A stretch of DNA of 64,000 nt from Hyphomicrobiales bacterium. GTDB taxonomy: Bacteria; Pseudomonadota; Alphaproteobacteria; Rhizobiales; Rhizobiaceae. Location: the NCBI GenBank assembly GCA_900471525.1, contig UCEZ01000019.1, forward strand, positions 62,001 through 126,000, in the 5' to 3' direction. Positions 8,648-16,403 of the stretch are shown here, piece by piece. Position numbers and translations under genes: made by a program. The notes under the pieces were generated by a model. That model had not been told where the DNA came from, searched no databases, and saw only the letters and a program-made list of their open reading frames with translations. Every line of letters starts with the position of its first letter. Position 1 is the first letter of the stretch.

Positions 8648-9192
8648 CACATCGTCTCCCTGCCGAGCAGGATCTTCAGGCGTTTGCGAGCTTCATGCAC
8701 ATGCCAGGATATCGTCGCCTCCGAACACCCCATGACGTCTGCCGCGGCCGAATGGGTCAAACCTTCGCCATAGACGAGGAGGACGGCATCGCCCTGCTTG
8801 TCGGGAAGCTGCCGGACTGCCTCCCAGAGGGCTTCTGCCTGATCCTGATTGTCGTTTGCCGCAGCACTGGTCGGGTCGACCAGAAAGTTCGCGGCATTGC
8901 GCCGTTCCCGCGACTGGCTTCGCTGATGGTCGCGCGCCGCATTCAGGGTCAGCGTATAGAGCCAGGTGCGAAAACGGCTGGCGCCGCGAAAAGCCCGGAT
9001 CGCCTGGCCAAGCTTCAGGCAGACCGTCTGGGCGATATCCTCGGCATCGCTGACGTTGCCGGACCATCGCCAGGCAACGGAATGCACGAAATCATAATGC
9101 CGTTCGACGAGCAGGCCGAAGGCGTTTCGATCGCCTCTCTGTGCCCTTTCGATGAGATCCTCGTCCAAGTCATCCGCCCGGATTTGTTGCAA
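8647..9192 (-). CDS. ECF-family RNA polymerase sigma factor
   Basis: A 181-residue extracytoplasmic-function sigma factor. Region 2 spans about residues 10-80 (HYDFVHSVAWRWSG, then DAEDIAQTVCLKL, then FRTWLYTLTLN), and region 4 about 120-175 (LPDKQGDAVLLVYGEGLTHS, then the helix-turn-helix MGCSEATISWHVHEARKRL). No extra domains. The reading frame opens at a TTG at 9192, close to the expected N-terminus; no nearer ATG exists. It is translationally coupled to the membrane vWA protein, the usual arrangement of an ECF factor with its membrane-bound controller. Confidence 0.88.
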   Translation of the reverse strand: MQQIRADDLDEDLIERAQRGDRNAFGLLVERHYDFVHSVAWRWSGNVSDAEDIAQTVCLKLGQAIRAFRGASRFRTWLYTLTLNAARDHQRSQSRERRNAANFLVDPTSAAANDNQDQAEALWEAVRQLPDKQGDAVLLVYGEGLTHSAAADVMGCSEATISWHVHEARKRLKILLGRETM

Positions 9193-9247
9193 CTGATACT
9201 GAGACGTTCCGCCTAGCCCGATCCTTGGGGCGAAATCGGAATTATTT

Positions 9248-9997
9248 TCAGAAACCCGGAATTTTTCGCGTCACCGCGATGATCGGCCCCATCGGATGCG
9301 TGCTGTCGTAGCGATTCATCTCCGGTGCGAACAGGCTGGAGATCGATCCGTCGAGAAAGAGCGCGTTGGCACAATCGAGTTCATCGCGGAACAGGGTTCC
9401 GAAATCATGGAAGCGAACCGGTTCCAGCGAGATAGCGAAGACCACCTTCCCATTCTGATCGACACCGACACTGTTGCGTACCTGCAGGCTGTCGCTCTTC
9501 GGCAGGAAGGCCGGATGCAGCGCGCCGTCGATCACCAGCATCGGTCCGGACTGCGTCGCGAAATCCGGCTTGATCGCCGCATCGACATAGGCCTCGGTTT
9601 CCAGCACACCGGCACGCCCACCCTGCAAGAAGAACACGCCATTTGGTTTCAGATAGAAATTGCCCCAGCTGTGACCACGATCGATCGCCTTGCGCTTAAT
9701 GCCCTCCGTCACGAGAAGGCCGACCGATGTCAGGTCGGATTCGTACATGCCGCCATTCATCGCAAATTCGAGATACTCGCCTTCCTGCCGCAGATCACGG
9801 GAAAGTGCCTCGAAACCACCATAAGGCAGGCCGTCACGGCCGCGATGAAAAACGCGGATGTCGCTGGCGGCGGGATCGAAGCTACAGACGGCATAGCCTT
9901 GAGTCAGGTGCATGACCTTGCGGCAGGCAGCAACGGCTTCGTCGGTGGAAAGAACAGATGCGGTCATGGCCAATCCGATGCTCAAGGAACGAAACAT
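9248..9997 (-). CDS. Secreted phosphodiester glycosidase family (DUF2233) protein
   Basis: A 249-residue protein with an N-terminal signal peptide (RSLSIGLAMTASVLSTDEAVAA). The body has the NAGPA/DUF2233 pattern: EFAMNGGMYESD, GNFYLKPNGVFFL, TQSGPMLVIDG, RNSVGVDQNGKVVFAIS and LDCANALFLDGSISSLF. The family includes the eukaryotic enzyme that uncovers mannose 6-phosphate and bacterial exopolysaccharide-linked proteins; the bacterial substrate is generally unknown. The ATG at 9997 is preceded by GAGGTGG. It is 62 bases from the next minus-strand gene and not clearly in its operon. Confidence 0.83.
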   Translation of the reverse strand: MFRSLSIGLAMTASVLSTDEAVAACRKVMHLTQGYAVCSFDPAASDIRVFHRGRDGLPYGGFEALSRDLRQEGEYLEFAMNGGMYESDLTSVGLLVTEGIKRKAIDRGHSWGNFYLKPNGVFFLQGGRAGVLETEAYVDAAIKPDFATQSGPMLVIDGALHPAFLPKSDSLQVRNSVGVDQNGKVVFAISLEPVRFHDFGTLFRDELDCANALFLDGSISSLFAPEMNRYDSTHPMGPIIAVTRKIPGF

Positions 9998-10059
9998 GTC
10001 CACCTCTTTCATGCGCGCCGACCCTGTCGCACCACAACAGCAAAATGGAGGCGGGAATT

Positions 10060-10761
10060 CTACAAACTCAGGGCATCCATGTGAAAATGCAACTGTTCCG
10101 GTGAATAACGATAGTCAACCCCGACCGGGCAGGCATTTCGTGCGATGCAACCGGCGGCCATGCAGCCGGCCTTCCCTCCTGGGGTCCTTAGATGTGTGCG
10201 GCAAGGCGCGATCTGAAACCCGGATGGCAGGATGGCGCGTGCAGGACAGCTTGAAAGACAGGGCTTGTCGGGACAATGGTTGCAAGGGTGCTCACGATTG
10301 CCCAGCAGCGTTGGAGCCAAAACACGCTCAAAGCCAAGTGCGCCACGATATCCGTGCCAGAGGCCATATTCCGGATGGATGAGAATGCCGAGTGGCGACG
10401 CCTCAAGCCCTTCGGCCCGCCTCGCCCACTGCTGGAACGGCTGCCACGGCGGATCGGACGGGAAATAGGCTGTCGCGCCGAAAGCCCGCGCGACCGGTTC
10501 GATCACCGTCTTCGACCAGGTATCGAGCGGATTCTGCACGTCTCTAACGGCGATAGCGCCGCGCCAGCGCTCGAAAGCCGGCCAGATGGAGCCACCGATG
10601 TTGCCAAGCAGAACGACGCTTCCAGCCGCTCGTCCGTCTTTCAAGACAGGCGCCGTTTGGTCCGCGGCAAAACTGATCACGCCCCGCAAAAAAACTCCGT
10701 GCGGCACAAAGGCCGCACGGAGTTCACTCAAAACATCAGATGATGCCGCGGGACCGGTCAT
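10060..10761 (-). CDS. 4Fe-4S ferredoxin-like protein downstream of the MttB-family gene
   Basis: A 233-residue cytoplasmic protein whose last 75 residues carry two cysteine groups: CNHCPDKPCLSSCP, a classical [4Fe-4S] ligand set, and then PCRTH, GCMAAGC and NACPVG, which supply four more cysteines. The first 150 residues have no motif I recognise; the overall layout recalls the QueG-type iron-sulfur proteins but the cobalamin part is not evident. The open frame continues upstream to a TTG overlapping the methyltransferase stop codon (TTGA), but that stretch is unlike coding sequence and the ATG at 10761 has a GGGA site. It is cotranscribed with the MttB-family gene, so an electron-transfer role in methyl transfer or corrinoid reactivation is a reasonable inference. 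Confidence 0.75.
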   Translation of the reverse strand: MTGPAASSDVLSELRAAFVPHGVFLRGVISFAADQTAPVLKDGRAAGSVVLLGNIGGSIWPAFERWRGAIAVRDVQNPLDTWSKTVIEPVARAFGATAYFPSDPPWQPFQQWARRAEGLEASPLGILIHPEYGLWHGYRGALGFERVLAPTLLGNREHPCNHCPDKPCLSSCPARAILPSGFQIAPCRTHLRTPGGKAGCMAAGCIARNACPVGVDYRYSPEQLHFHMDALSL

Positions 10762-10868
10762 TTCGGTTTCGGTCCCTGCCTGTCGTAATGTGGGCGCCAG
10801 ACTTCCTTCTGGATGAAATCCGCCACTTGCCCCGCTCCGCCTTGCTCCCTGGCTTGCTCGGGCTCTCT

Positions 10869-12440
10869 TCAAGTGAAGGCGTCGGGCATCGAATCCTTCT
10901 TCTTGGCGATATAGTCGAGAAGTGCGGCGTCGATAGCGGGATCGAGCGGCGGCCGTTCATAGTGTTCCAGCCAGCTGCGGGCGAGCGCATTGGCGCGCTG
11001 CTCGACGCGCTTCTCGCCCTCGATTTCCCACTGCTCGAACGAATTGTTGTCGGCCAGGGCCGAACGATAGAATGCCGTCTGGAAATTGGCCTGTGTGTGA
11101 GCACAACCGAGATAATGGCTGCCCGGGCCGACTTCGCGGATGGCGTCCAGCGCCTGGGCGTTTTCCGAGAGATCGACGCCTTCGGCCATCTTCTGCATCA
11201 TGCCGAGCTGGTCCTGGTCGATCATGAACTTCTCGTACGACGATACCAGGCCACCTTCGAGCCAGCCTGCCGAGTGCAGCACGAAGTTGGTGCCGGCCAG
11301 CAGGGTCATGTTCAGCGTGTTGGCCGATTCGTGCGCTGCCTGCGCATCCGGAACCTTGGACGCGCAGAGCGAGCCGCCGGTACGGAATGGGAGACCGAGA
11401 CGGCGGGCGAGCTGTGCTGCACCATAGGAGACCAGCGACGGCTCCGGCGTACCGAATGTCGGAGCACCAGACTGCATGGAGATCGAGGCCGCGAACGTGC
11501 CGAACAGCACCGGCGCACCCTTGCGGATCAACTGCGTGAACGCCGCACCGGCCAGCACTTCGGCGAGAATCTGCGTCAGCGTACCCGCTACCGTCACGGG
11601 GCTCATGGCGCCGGAGAGAATGAACGGCGAAATGACACAGGCCTGGTTGTGCCGGGCATAGACCTTCAGCGCGCCGACCATGGTTTCGTCGAAAACCATC
11701 GGCGAGTTGGCATTGATCAGGTTGAGCGTCACACAGTTGTTCTCGACGAAATCGTCGCCGAACACGAGCTTGGCCATCGCGATCGTGTCTTCGGCGCGTT
11801 CCGGCGCGGTGACAGAGCCCATGAACGGCTTGTCGGAATATTTGATATGGCTGTAGACCATGTCGAGGTGGCGTTTGTTGACCGGAATATCGACCGGCTC
11901 GCAGACGGTGCCGCCGGACGAGTGCATCGACGGTGCCATGTAGGCGAGCTTCACGAAATTACGAAAATCCTCGATCGTCGCGTAACGACGATTGCCTTCG
12001 AGATCGCGCACGAAGGGCGGTCCGTAAACCGGAGCGAAAACCGTCGCCTTGCCGCCGATATGGACGCTGCGTTCCGGATTGCGGGCATGCCAGGTGAAGT
12101 TCGACGGCGCGGACTTCAGGATTTCACGGCACAGGCCCTTCGGAAAATGTACCCGCTCACCCCTGACATCCGCCCCTGCTTCCTTCCACAGCGCCAGTGC
12201 CTCGGCGTCCTCGCGGAATTCGATACCGATCTCTTCCAGAATGAGGTCGGCATTGCGCTCGATCAGCGCCAGGCCTTCTTCATCCAGCACCTCGTATTCG
12301 CGAATCTTGCGGGTGATGTAGGGAAGCGAAGGCGGTGCGCCGCCGCCGGTGCGCGAGGCACGTCTTGCGGCAGCTCCCCGGCCCTCGCCGCGCGAACGGC
12401 GTCCGCCAGTCTCTTCCGTCTGTTCCGTCAGATCAGTCAT
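10869..12440 (-). CDS. MttB-family (non-pyrrolysine) betaine:corrinoid methyltransferase
   Basis: Predicted barrel methyltransferase of 523 residues that moves a methyl group from a quaternary amine to the cobalt of a corrinoid protein. It belongs to the trimethylamine methyltransferase (MttB) superfamily, and the frame has no internal amber codon, so it is the non-pyrrolysine branch that includes the glycine betaine enzyme MtgB. The ATG at 12440 has a strong GGAGAGGA site. Residues 12-34 are Arg/Gly-rich (GGRRSRGEGRGAAARR). The corrinoid partner is encoded divergently, and an Fe-S protein follows. Glycine betaine is the favoured substrate because of the importer, Bmt and dimethylglycine dehydrogenase nearby; proline betaine or carnitine remain possible. 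Confidence 0.88.
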   Translation of the reverse strand: MTDLTEQTEETGGRRSRGEGRGAAARRASRTGGGAPPSLPYITRKIREYEVLDEEGLALIERNADLILEEIGIEFREDAEALALWKEAGADVRGERVHFPKGLCREILKSAPSNFTWHARNPERSVHIGGKATVFAPVYGPPFVRDLEGNRRYATIEDFRNFVKLAYMAPSMHSSGGTVCEPVDIPVNKRHLDMVYSHIKYSDKPFMGSVTAPERAEDTIAMAKLVFGDDFVENNCVTLNLINANSPMVFDETMVGALKVYARHNQACVISPFILSGAMSPVTVAGTLTQILAEVLAGAAFTQLIRKGAPVLFGTFAASISMQSGAPTFGTPEPSLVSYGAAQLARRLGLPFRTGGSLCASKVPDAQAAHESANTLNMTLLAGTNFVLHSAGWLEGGLVSSYEKFMIDQDQLGMMQKMAEGVDLSENAQALDAIREVGPGSHYLGCAHTQANFQTAFYRSALADNNSFEQWEIEGEKRVEQRANALARSWLEHYERPPLDPAIDAALLDYIAKKKDSMPDAFT

Positions 12441-12519
12441 TTCTGTATCCTCTCCAGCGCCTCGTCTGCGCACCTGTCGAGCCTATGCTACCAAGCCCCA
12501 GCATCCGAACGGTTCTCAA

Positions 12520-12538
12520 TGCGCCAACGGGTGGCGCA
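12520..12538. promoter_or_regulatory. Inverted repeat TGCGCCA-N5-TGGCGCA
   Basis: Two perfect 7-base arms separated by ACGGG lie 80 bases upstream of the MttB-family start codon. The size and spacing suit a dimeric activator or repressor; which protein binds is unknown. Confidence 0.5.
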
Positions 12539-12643
12539 ACTCGGACACGATCGGAGCCGATCGAGACCGCGACGGATGCCTGGCGACTGTTACACAGGTT
12601 CAGTTCACATTTCGGATAGCATATTTTTATATCTGAAAAGCAG

Positions 12644-12655
12644 ACAATATATTGT
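12644..12655. promoter_or_regulatory. Palindrome ACAATATATTGT
   Basis: A 12-base perfect palindrome inside the AT-rich core between the divergent genes. It may be an operator or simply part of overlapping -10 elements. Confidence 0.35.
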
Positions 12656-12822
12656 TTTTGTTAGGTCCAACCGGATACGAGGGGACCGTTGTCGCGCCGC
12701 CGTCGTTTTTCATCGCATGCGACGTCGCTTTCGAAAAGAGCTTTTGGAACCAACAAAGCTAAGTATAGTGCGTGCGTCGGGGAGGTTGAGCCTGACAGCG
12801 CCAGGAACCGAGGAAACCCATC

Positions 12823-13521
12823 ATGGCAGACGACGAAATCATTCTCGAGGATCTTTCCGACGACGAACTCGTGCAGCAGATGCACGACGATCTCTACGAC
12901 GGCCTGAAGGAAGAGATCGAGGATGGCACCAACATCCTCCTGAAGCGCGGCTGGGCGCCCTATGACGTCCTGACCCAGGCGCTGGTCGAAGGCATGCGAA
13001 TCGTCGGCATCGACTTCCGCGACGGCATCCTGTTCGTTCCTGAAGTGCTGTTGTCCGCCAACGCCATGAAGGCCGGCATGTCCATTCTCCGCCCGCTGCT
13101 TGCCGCCACCGGCGCGCCGAAGCAGGGCAAGGTCGTCATCGGCACCGTCAAGGGCGATATCCATGATATCGGCAAGAACCTGGTCGGCATGATGATGGAA
13201 GGCGCCGGCTTCGACGTGGTCGATCTCGGCATCAACAATCCGGTCGAGAACTATCTCGACGCGATCGAGCGCGAAAAGCCCGATATCCTCGGCATGTCAG
13301 CGCTTTTGACCACGACGATGCCTTACATGAAGGTCGTGATCGATACGATGAAGGAAAAGGGCATGCGGGACGACTACGTCGTTCTCGTCGGCGGCGCACC
13401 GCTTAACGAGGAATTCGGCAAGGCCGTTGGCGCCGATGCCTATTGCCGCGACGCAGCCGTTGCTGTCGAAACGGCAAAGGACTTCATGAAGCGCAAGCAC
13501 AACCAGTTGTCCGGCGCCTGA
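12823..13521 (+). CDS. Corrinoid (B12-binding) methyl-carrier protein
   Basis: A 232-residue methyl carrier of the MtgC/MttC type. Residues 10-95 form the helical cap domain and 100-225 the B12-binding Rossmann domain. The motif DIHDIG at 112-117 carries His114, the lower axial cobalt ligand. It receives a methyl group from the MttB-family enzyme and passes it to tetrahydrofolate through the MtrH-like enzyme encoded 5 kb downstream. The ATG follows GAGGAAAC. A strong terminator follows, so it is transcribed on its own or as the first, most abundant message of the cluster. Confidence 0.93.
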   Translation: MADDEIILEDLSDDELVQQMHDDLYDGLKEEIEDGTNILLKRGWAPYDVLTQALVEGMRIVGIDFRDGILFVPEVLLSANAMKAGMSILRPLLAATGAPKQGKVVIGTVKGDIHDIGKNLVGMMMEGAGFDVVDLGINNPVENYLDAIEREKPDILGMSALLTTTMPYMKVVIDTMKEKGMRDDYVVLVGGAPLNEEFGKAVGADAYCRDAAVAVETAKDFMKRKHNQLSGA

Positions 13522-13543
13522 TCAAAACCGATTTGACCACGTG

Positions 13544-13584
13544 AAAACCGGCCACGCTGATGAAAAGCGCGGCCGGTTTTCTTA
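13544..13584 (+). terminator. Intrinsic terminator after the corrinoid-protein gene
   Basis: AAAACCGGCC and GGCCGGTTTT pair perfectly, extended inside by CGC/GCG after one mismatch, and end in a T-rich run. The A/T flanks make it usable from both strands, which suits the convergent entericidin gene that follows. Confidence 0.88.
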
Positions 13585-13599
13585 TATTCGGACCAAGCC

Positions 13600-13758
13600 C
13601 TAGTTGGCGGCACGCCCGACGCTACGGCCGGCATCCTGGGTCGCATCCACCGCATTGGCGGTATCCCGGCCCATGCCGCGGATAGTGTTGCCGCACGAGG
13701 CGAGCATCGTGATGGAAAACAGGACGATACCGATGGTGGCGATTGCCTTTGCTGTCAT
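13600..13758 (-). CDS. Entericidin-like small lipoprotein
   Basis: A 52-residue lipoprotein, MTAKAIATIGIVLFSITM then LASCGNTIRGMGRD. The lipobox LASC lies at residues 19-22 and the mature peptide is about 31 residues, with the GNTIRGMGRDT pattern of EcnA/EcnB entericidins. The ATG at 13758 has an AAGGAA ribosome site. Entericidins are membrane lipoproteins connected with stationary-phase lysis in enterobacteria; the role in rhizobia is not known. It lies on the strand opposite to the methyl-transfer genes on both sides. Confidence 0.85.
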   Translation of the reverse strand: MTAKAIATIGIVLFSITMLASCGNTIRGMGRDTANAVDATQDAGRSVGRAAN

Positions 13759-13817
13759 GGCTTGGGTTCCTTATGCTCGTGACTGGTCAATTTGACTTGG
13801 AAGAAAGATCTTCGGCT

Positions 13818-14417
13818 ATGCAACGCGCGAAAGCAGAAAAAGTTCACGTCATTGGTTGTGGCGCGATCGCCCGCGAAATCCTCGCCGTGTGCGAAGCGAA
13901 CGGGCTCGACCACATCGACCTCATATGCCTGCCAGCCATTTGGCACAACACCCCCGACAAGATCACGCCCGGCATCAAGGCGGCCATCCACAAGGCGCGC
14001 GCCGAGGGGTTCGGCCGCATCTTCATCGCCTACGCCGATTGCGGCACCGGAGGCCTTCTGGACAAGCTTTGCGAGGAAGAACAGGTCGAGCGCATCGCCG
14101 GGCCGCACTGTTTTTCCTTCTTCGCCGGCAATGCCGCCTTTGATGCAGGCTGGGACGAAGATTTCACGTCGTTTTTCCTGACTGATTTCCTCGCCCGCCA
14201 GTTTGAGGCATTCGTCGTCGAGCCGCTTGGCCTCGATCGCCATCCGGAATTGCGCGACATGTATTTCGGGCACTACAAGAAGCTCGTCTACCTCTCGCAG
14301 GTCGAAGACGAGAAGCTCCAGGAAAAGGCGCGAAAAGCGGCCGCCACGCTCGGGCTCGCCTACGAATACCGCTACACCGGTTACGGCGATCTGACGCCTG
14401 CCCTTTTGCAGGCCTGA
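13818..14417 (+). CDS. DUF1638 domain protein of the methyl-transfer cluster
   Basis: A 199-residue cytoplasmic protein of the DUF1638 family. The N-terminus KVHVIGCGAIAREILAV looks like a nucleotide-binding turn, and conserved patches include LPAIWHNTP, YADCGTGG and GPHCFSFFAG. The ATG at 13818 follows AGAAAG; earlier in-frame starts would overlap the entericidin promoter and lack a ribosome site. The family often neighbours MttB-type methyltransferases and corrinoid proteins, but its biochemical job is unproven. A role as an accessory to methyl transfer or corrinoid handling is inferred from this context only. Confidence 0.85.
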   Translation: MQRAKAEKVHVIGCGAIAREILAVCEANGLDHIDLICLPAIWHNTPDKITPGIKAAIHKARAEGFGRIFIAYADCGTGGLLDKLCEEEQVERIAGPHCFSFFAGNAAFDAGWDEDFTSFFLTDFLARQFEAFVVEPLGLDRHPELRDMYFGHYKKLVYLSQVEDEKLQEKARKAAATLGLAYEYRYTGYGDLTPALLQA

Positions 14418-14547
14418 TGATTCTCAATCCGGAAACCATCTGTTAGCCTTGCGCCCAATTTTACGGCCATGAGCCCATTTGATTTAAGCGCATTGTAACG
14501 GCTGCCCCGCCACATTCCCCGAACAAACACAACAAAAGGTGACGGGG

Positions 14548-15189
14548 ATGACGGACATTTTCGCGACGGCAGTAGCGCCGAGGGCCGCAACACATGGCCA
14601 CCCGCAGCAGCTTTCCCAGCTCCTGCGTAATCTCTCGCTCAACGCCGGACCGAAAATCACGCTGCGCGATCTCGCCGTCGCCATGGAAGACCGCTCCTTC
14701 GGCGCCTTCCTCGTGGTCTTTGCTCTTCCCAATCTTATTCCGCTGCCGCCAGGCGCTACATTCATCCTTGGTCTGCCACTGATTTTCGTTGCCTGGCAGA
14801 TGTTCGCTTCGCGCCGGAGCCGCATCTGGCTGCCGAAGCGCATGGGCGACTACGCCTTTGAAAATGCGACATTCTTCGTCTTCGTCAATCGCATCTCGCC
14901 CTGGCTGCAGCGTGCAGAGACGCTGATCAAGCCGCGCGTCTGGTTTCTCGGCGGGAGGCTTGCAGAACGGCTGATCGGCCTTCTGGCACTCATCCTGGCG
15001 GTCGTGATCTTCCTGCCCATTCCCTTCGGCAACTGGCTTCCGGCCTTCGCACTCGCCGTCATCGGCTTTGCCCATACGGAACGGGACGGCCTCGGGCTCG
15101 TTGCGGGAGCCTTGCTTGGCATCGTATCCCTTGCCGTCGCCGGTGCCGTCGTGCTGGCCGCCGGCGCGGTCCTGACCTTTATCTTCTGA
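14548..15189 (+). CDS. exoD: ExoD family protein
   Basis: A 213-residue integral membrane protein of the ExoD family, named for a Sinorhizobium gene affecting exopolysaccharide production and nodule invasion. The typical stretch LRDLAVAMEDRSFGAFL and PNLIPLPPGATFILGLPLI is at residues 42-85, and three hydrophobic segments fill the second half. The ATG at 14548 is preceded by AAAAGGTGACGGGG. It sits between DUF1638 and a formyltransferase gene, so whether it belongs to the methyl-transfer programme or is a passenger is open. Confidence 0.88.
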   Translation: MTDIFATAVAPRAATHGHPQQLSQLLRNLSLNAGPKITLRDLAVAMEDRSFGAFLVVFALPNLIPLPPGATFILGLPLIFVAWQMFASRRSRIWLPKRMGDYAFENATFFVFVNRISPWLQRAETLIKPRVWFLGGRLAERLIGLLALILAVVIFLPIPFGNWLPAFALAVIGFAHTERDGLGLVAGALLGIVSLAVAGAVVLAAGAVLTFIF

Positions 15190-15210
15190 CATTGGAAGGT
15201 GATCGCTGGC

Positions 15211-15987
15211 ATGACTTCGACCACCAACAAACCGATCGTCATCGTGACTGCCGGCGGGCGCAACCCGCAGATCCTGATCAATGCGATCCATGCCCGCTTC
15301 GGCAGTGTCACGGTCCTGCTGGAACAGCCGGAATCCAAGAAACTTTTCCTGAAGCGCCGCATTCGCAAACTGGGGCTGATCACGGCAACCGGTCAGTTCG
15401 TCACAATGGTAGCCTCGAAGTTCGGCAAACGGTTTACCGAGAAGCGCGCCGAAGACATCCTGCGCGATTATGGTGTCAGTGACGCGGTCAATCCGGACGT
15501 TTCGGTCGCCGAGATCGATTCGGTAAACAGCCAAGCCGCGATAGATCATATTCGCAAGACCAGCCCCGCCGTCGTCTTCCTCGTGAGCTGCCGCATGCTC
15601 TCCGCCTCGACGCTGGCGGCCATGCCCTGCCCGGTGATCAATTTCCATGCCGGCATCAATCCGCAATATCGCGGCCTGATGGGCGGCTACTGGGCGCGGG
15701 TGGAAAACGACGAGGGTAATTTCGGGACAACCGTGCACCTCGTCGATGCCGGCGTCGATACCGGTGACATCCTCTATCAATCGCGCGTGAAACCGTCGAA
15801 AAGCGACACCATGCACACCTATCCGTTGCTCCAGACGGCAGCCTCCACGGATATCGCCATCCGCGCCATCGACGACGCGCTGTCCGGTACTCTCAACCCT
15901 GTGCCTGCACACGGCAATTCACGCCAATGGTATCATCCGCCGATCTGGACATGGCTCTGGAATGGCTTCTCTCGCGGCATCTGGTAG
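15211..15987 (+). CDS. Formyltransferase family protein (Fmt-like)
   Basis: A 258-residue protein with the formyltransferase catalytic layout: NFHAGINPQYRG supplies the Asn and His of the active site, and VHLVDAGVDTGDIL supplies the Asp. The family transfers formyl groups from 10-formyl-THF, for example to methionyl-tRNA or amino sugars. It is too short for, and lacks the C-terminal domain of, methionyl-tRNA formyltransferase. It starts 21 bases after exoD, with GGAAGG before the ATG, so the two are probably cotranscribed. Its place inside a one-carbon cluster is suggestive, but its acceptor is unknown; sugar-nucleotide formylation linked with exoD is an alternative. Confidence 0.8.
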   Translation: MTSTTNKPIVIVTAGGRNPQILINAIHARFGSVTVLLEQPESKKLFLKRRIRKLGLITATGQFVTMVASKFGKRFTEKRAEDILRDYGVSDAVNPDVSVAEIDSVNSQAAIDHIRKTSPAVVFLVSCRMLSASTLAAMPCPVINFHAGINPQYRGLMGGYWARVENDEGNFGTTVHLVDAGVDTGDILYQSRVKPSKSDTMHTYPLLQTAASTDIAIRAIDDALSGTLNPVPAHGNSRQWYHPPIWTWLWNGFSRGIW

Positions 15988-16100
15988 TTATATCGTTCAC
16001 ACACAACACGGGGTCGCTTTTGAGCATGACGCGCGTCGTGCCAAGGTGAGCCATCGCGCGGCAAGATGCGCATTGTCGGGCAAGAGGAGATTTCGGGCAT

Positions 16101-16403
16101 ATGGCAGATCGCATTATCGTTTACTGGCGTGATATTCCCGCGCAGGTCATCATCAAGCAGGGCCGCAAGACCGCAAAACGCGAGCTGACCCTGCGCTTTA
16201 CCGAGGCGATCGACATGTGCGCCATGCGCACCGGCGCTGCCGACAGCGGCGATTATCTTGCCGAATGGCGTAAGGCCGATCCGGTTCCAGTCTCCGACGA
16301 CCTGGAGATCGAGGCCGACAAGGCTGCGGCCGAACTTGAAGCGGCTTACGACAAGGAGCGCCTGGTCGCCCTCGTCAAATCCGGCGGCAAAGACAATGGC
16401 TGA
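16101..16403 (+). CDS. 'Virulence factor' domain small protein linked with MetV/MetF
   Basis: A 100-residue soluble protein of the family annotated as virulence factor (PF13769-type), with no known biochemical activity. Visible conserved parts are RIIVYWRDIPAQVI and RFTEAIDMCAMRTG. Its last 8 bases overlap the start of metV, and metF follows directly, so the three form a tight operon. In rhizobial genomes this protein commonly travels with corrinoid methyltransferase genes. A structural or adaptor role for the MetV/MetF pair is an inference. Confidence 0.8.
   Translation: MADRIIVYWRDIPAQVIIKQGRKTAKRELTLRFTEAIDMCAMRTGAADSGDYLAEWRKADPVPVSDDLEIEADKAAAELEAAYDKERLVALVKSGGKDNG

Larger units (their letters stand above)
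12441..12822. promoter_or_regulatory. Divergent promoter region of the corrinoid methyltransferase cluster
   Basis: These 382 bases separate the MttB-family gene from the corrinoid-protein gene and must hold both promoters. An AT-rich block at 12610-12665 (agcatatttttatatctg and onward) is the likely promoter core. Two symmetric sites are listed separately. Ribosome sites GGAGAGGA (minus) and AACCGAGGAAA (plus) flank the region. I see no B12 riboswitch or small ORF. Confidence 0.65.

Noticed and set aside
10762-10872. Upstream extension of the 4Fe-4S protein to a TTG overlapping the methyltransferase stop
   Set aside because: The extra 37 residues are low-complexity and unlike coding sequence, while the ATG at 10761 has a GGGA site; the longer form stays possible but less likely.
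12441-12822. Possible cobalamin riboswitch before the corrinoid genes
   Set aside because: No B12-box-like conserved block or matching folded core was found; symmetric protein-binding sites are the better explanation.
10740-12965. A 741-codon plus-strand frame across the MttB-family gene
   Set aside because: It is antisense to the methyltransferase, crosses the divergent promoter region and reads into the corrinoid gene out of frame; no domain or ribosome site supports it.
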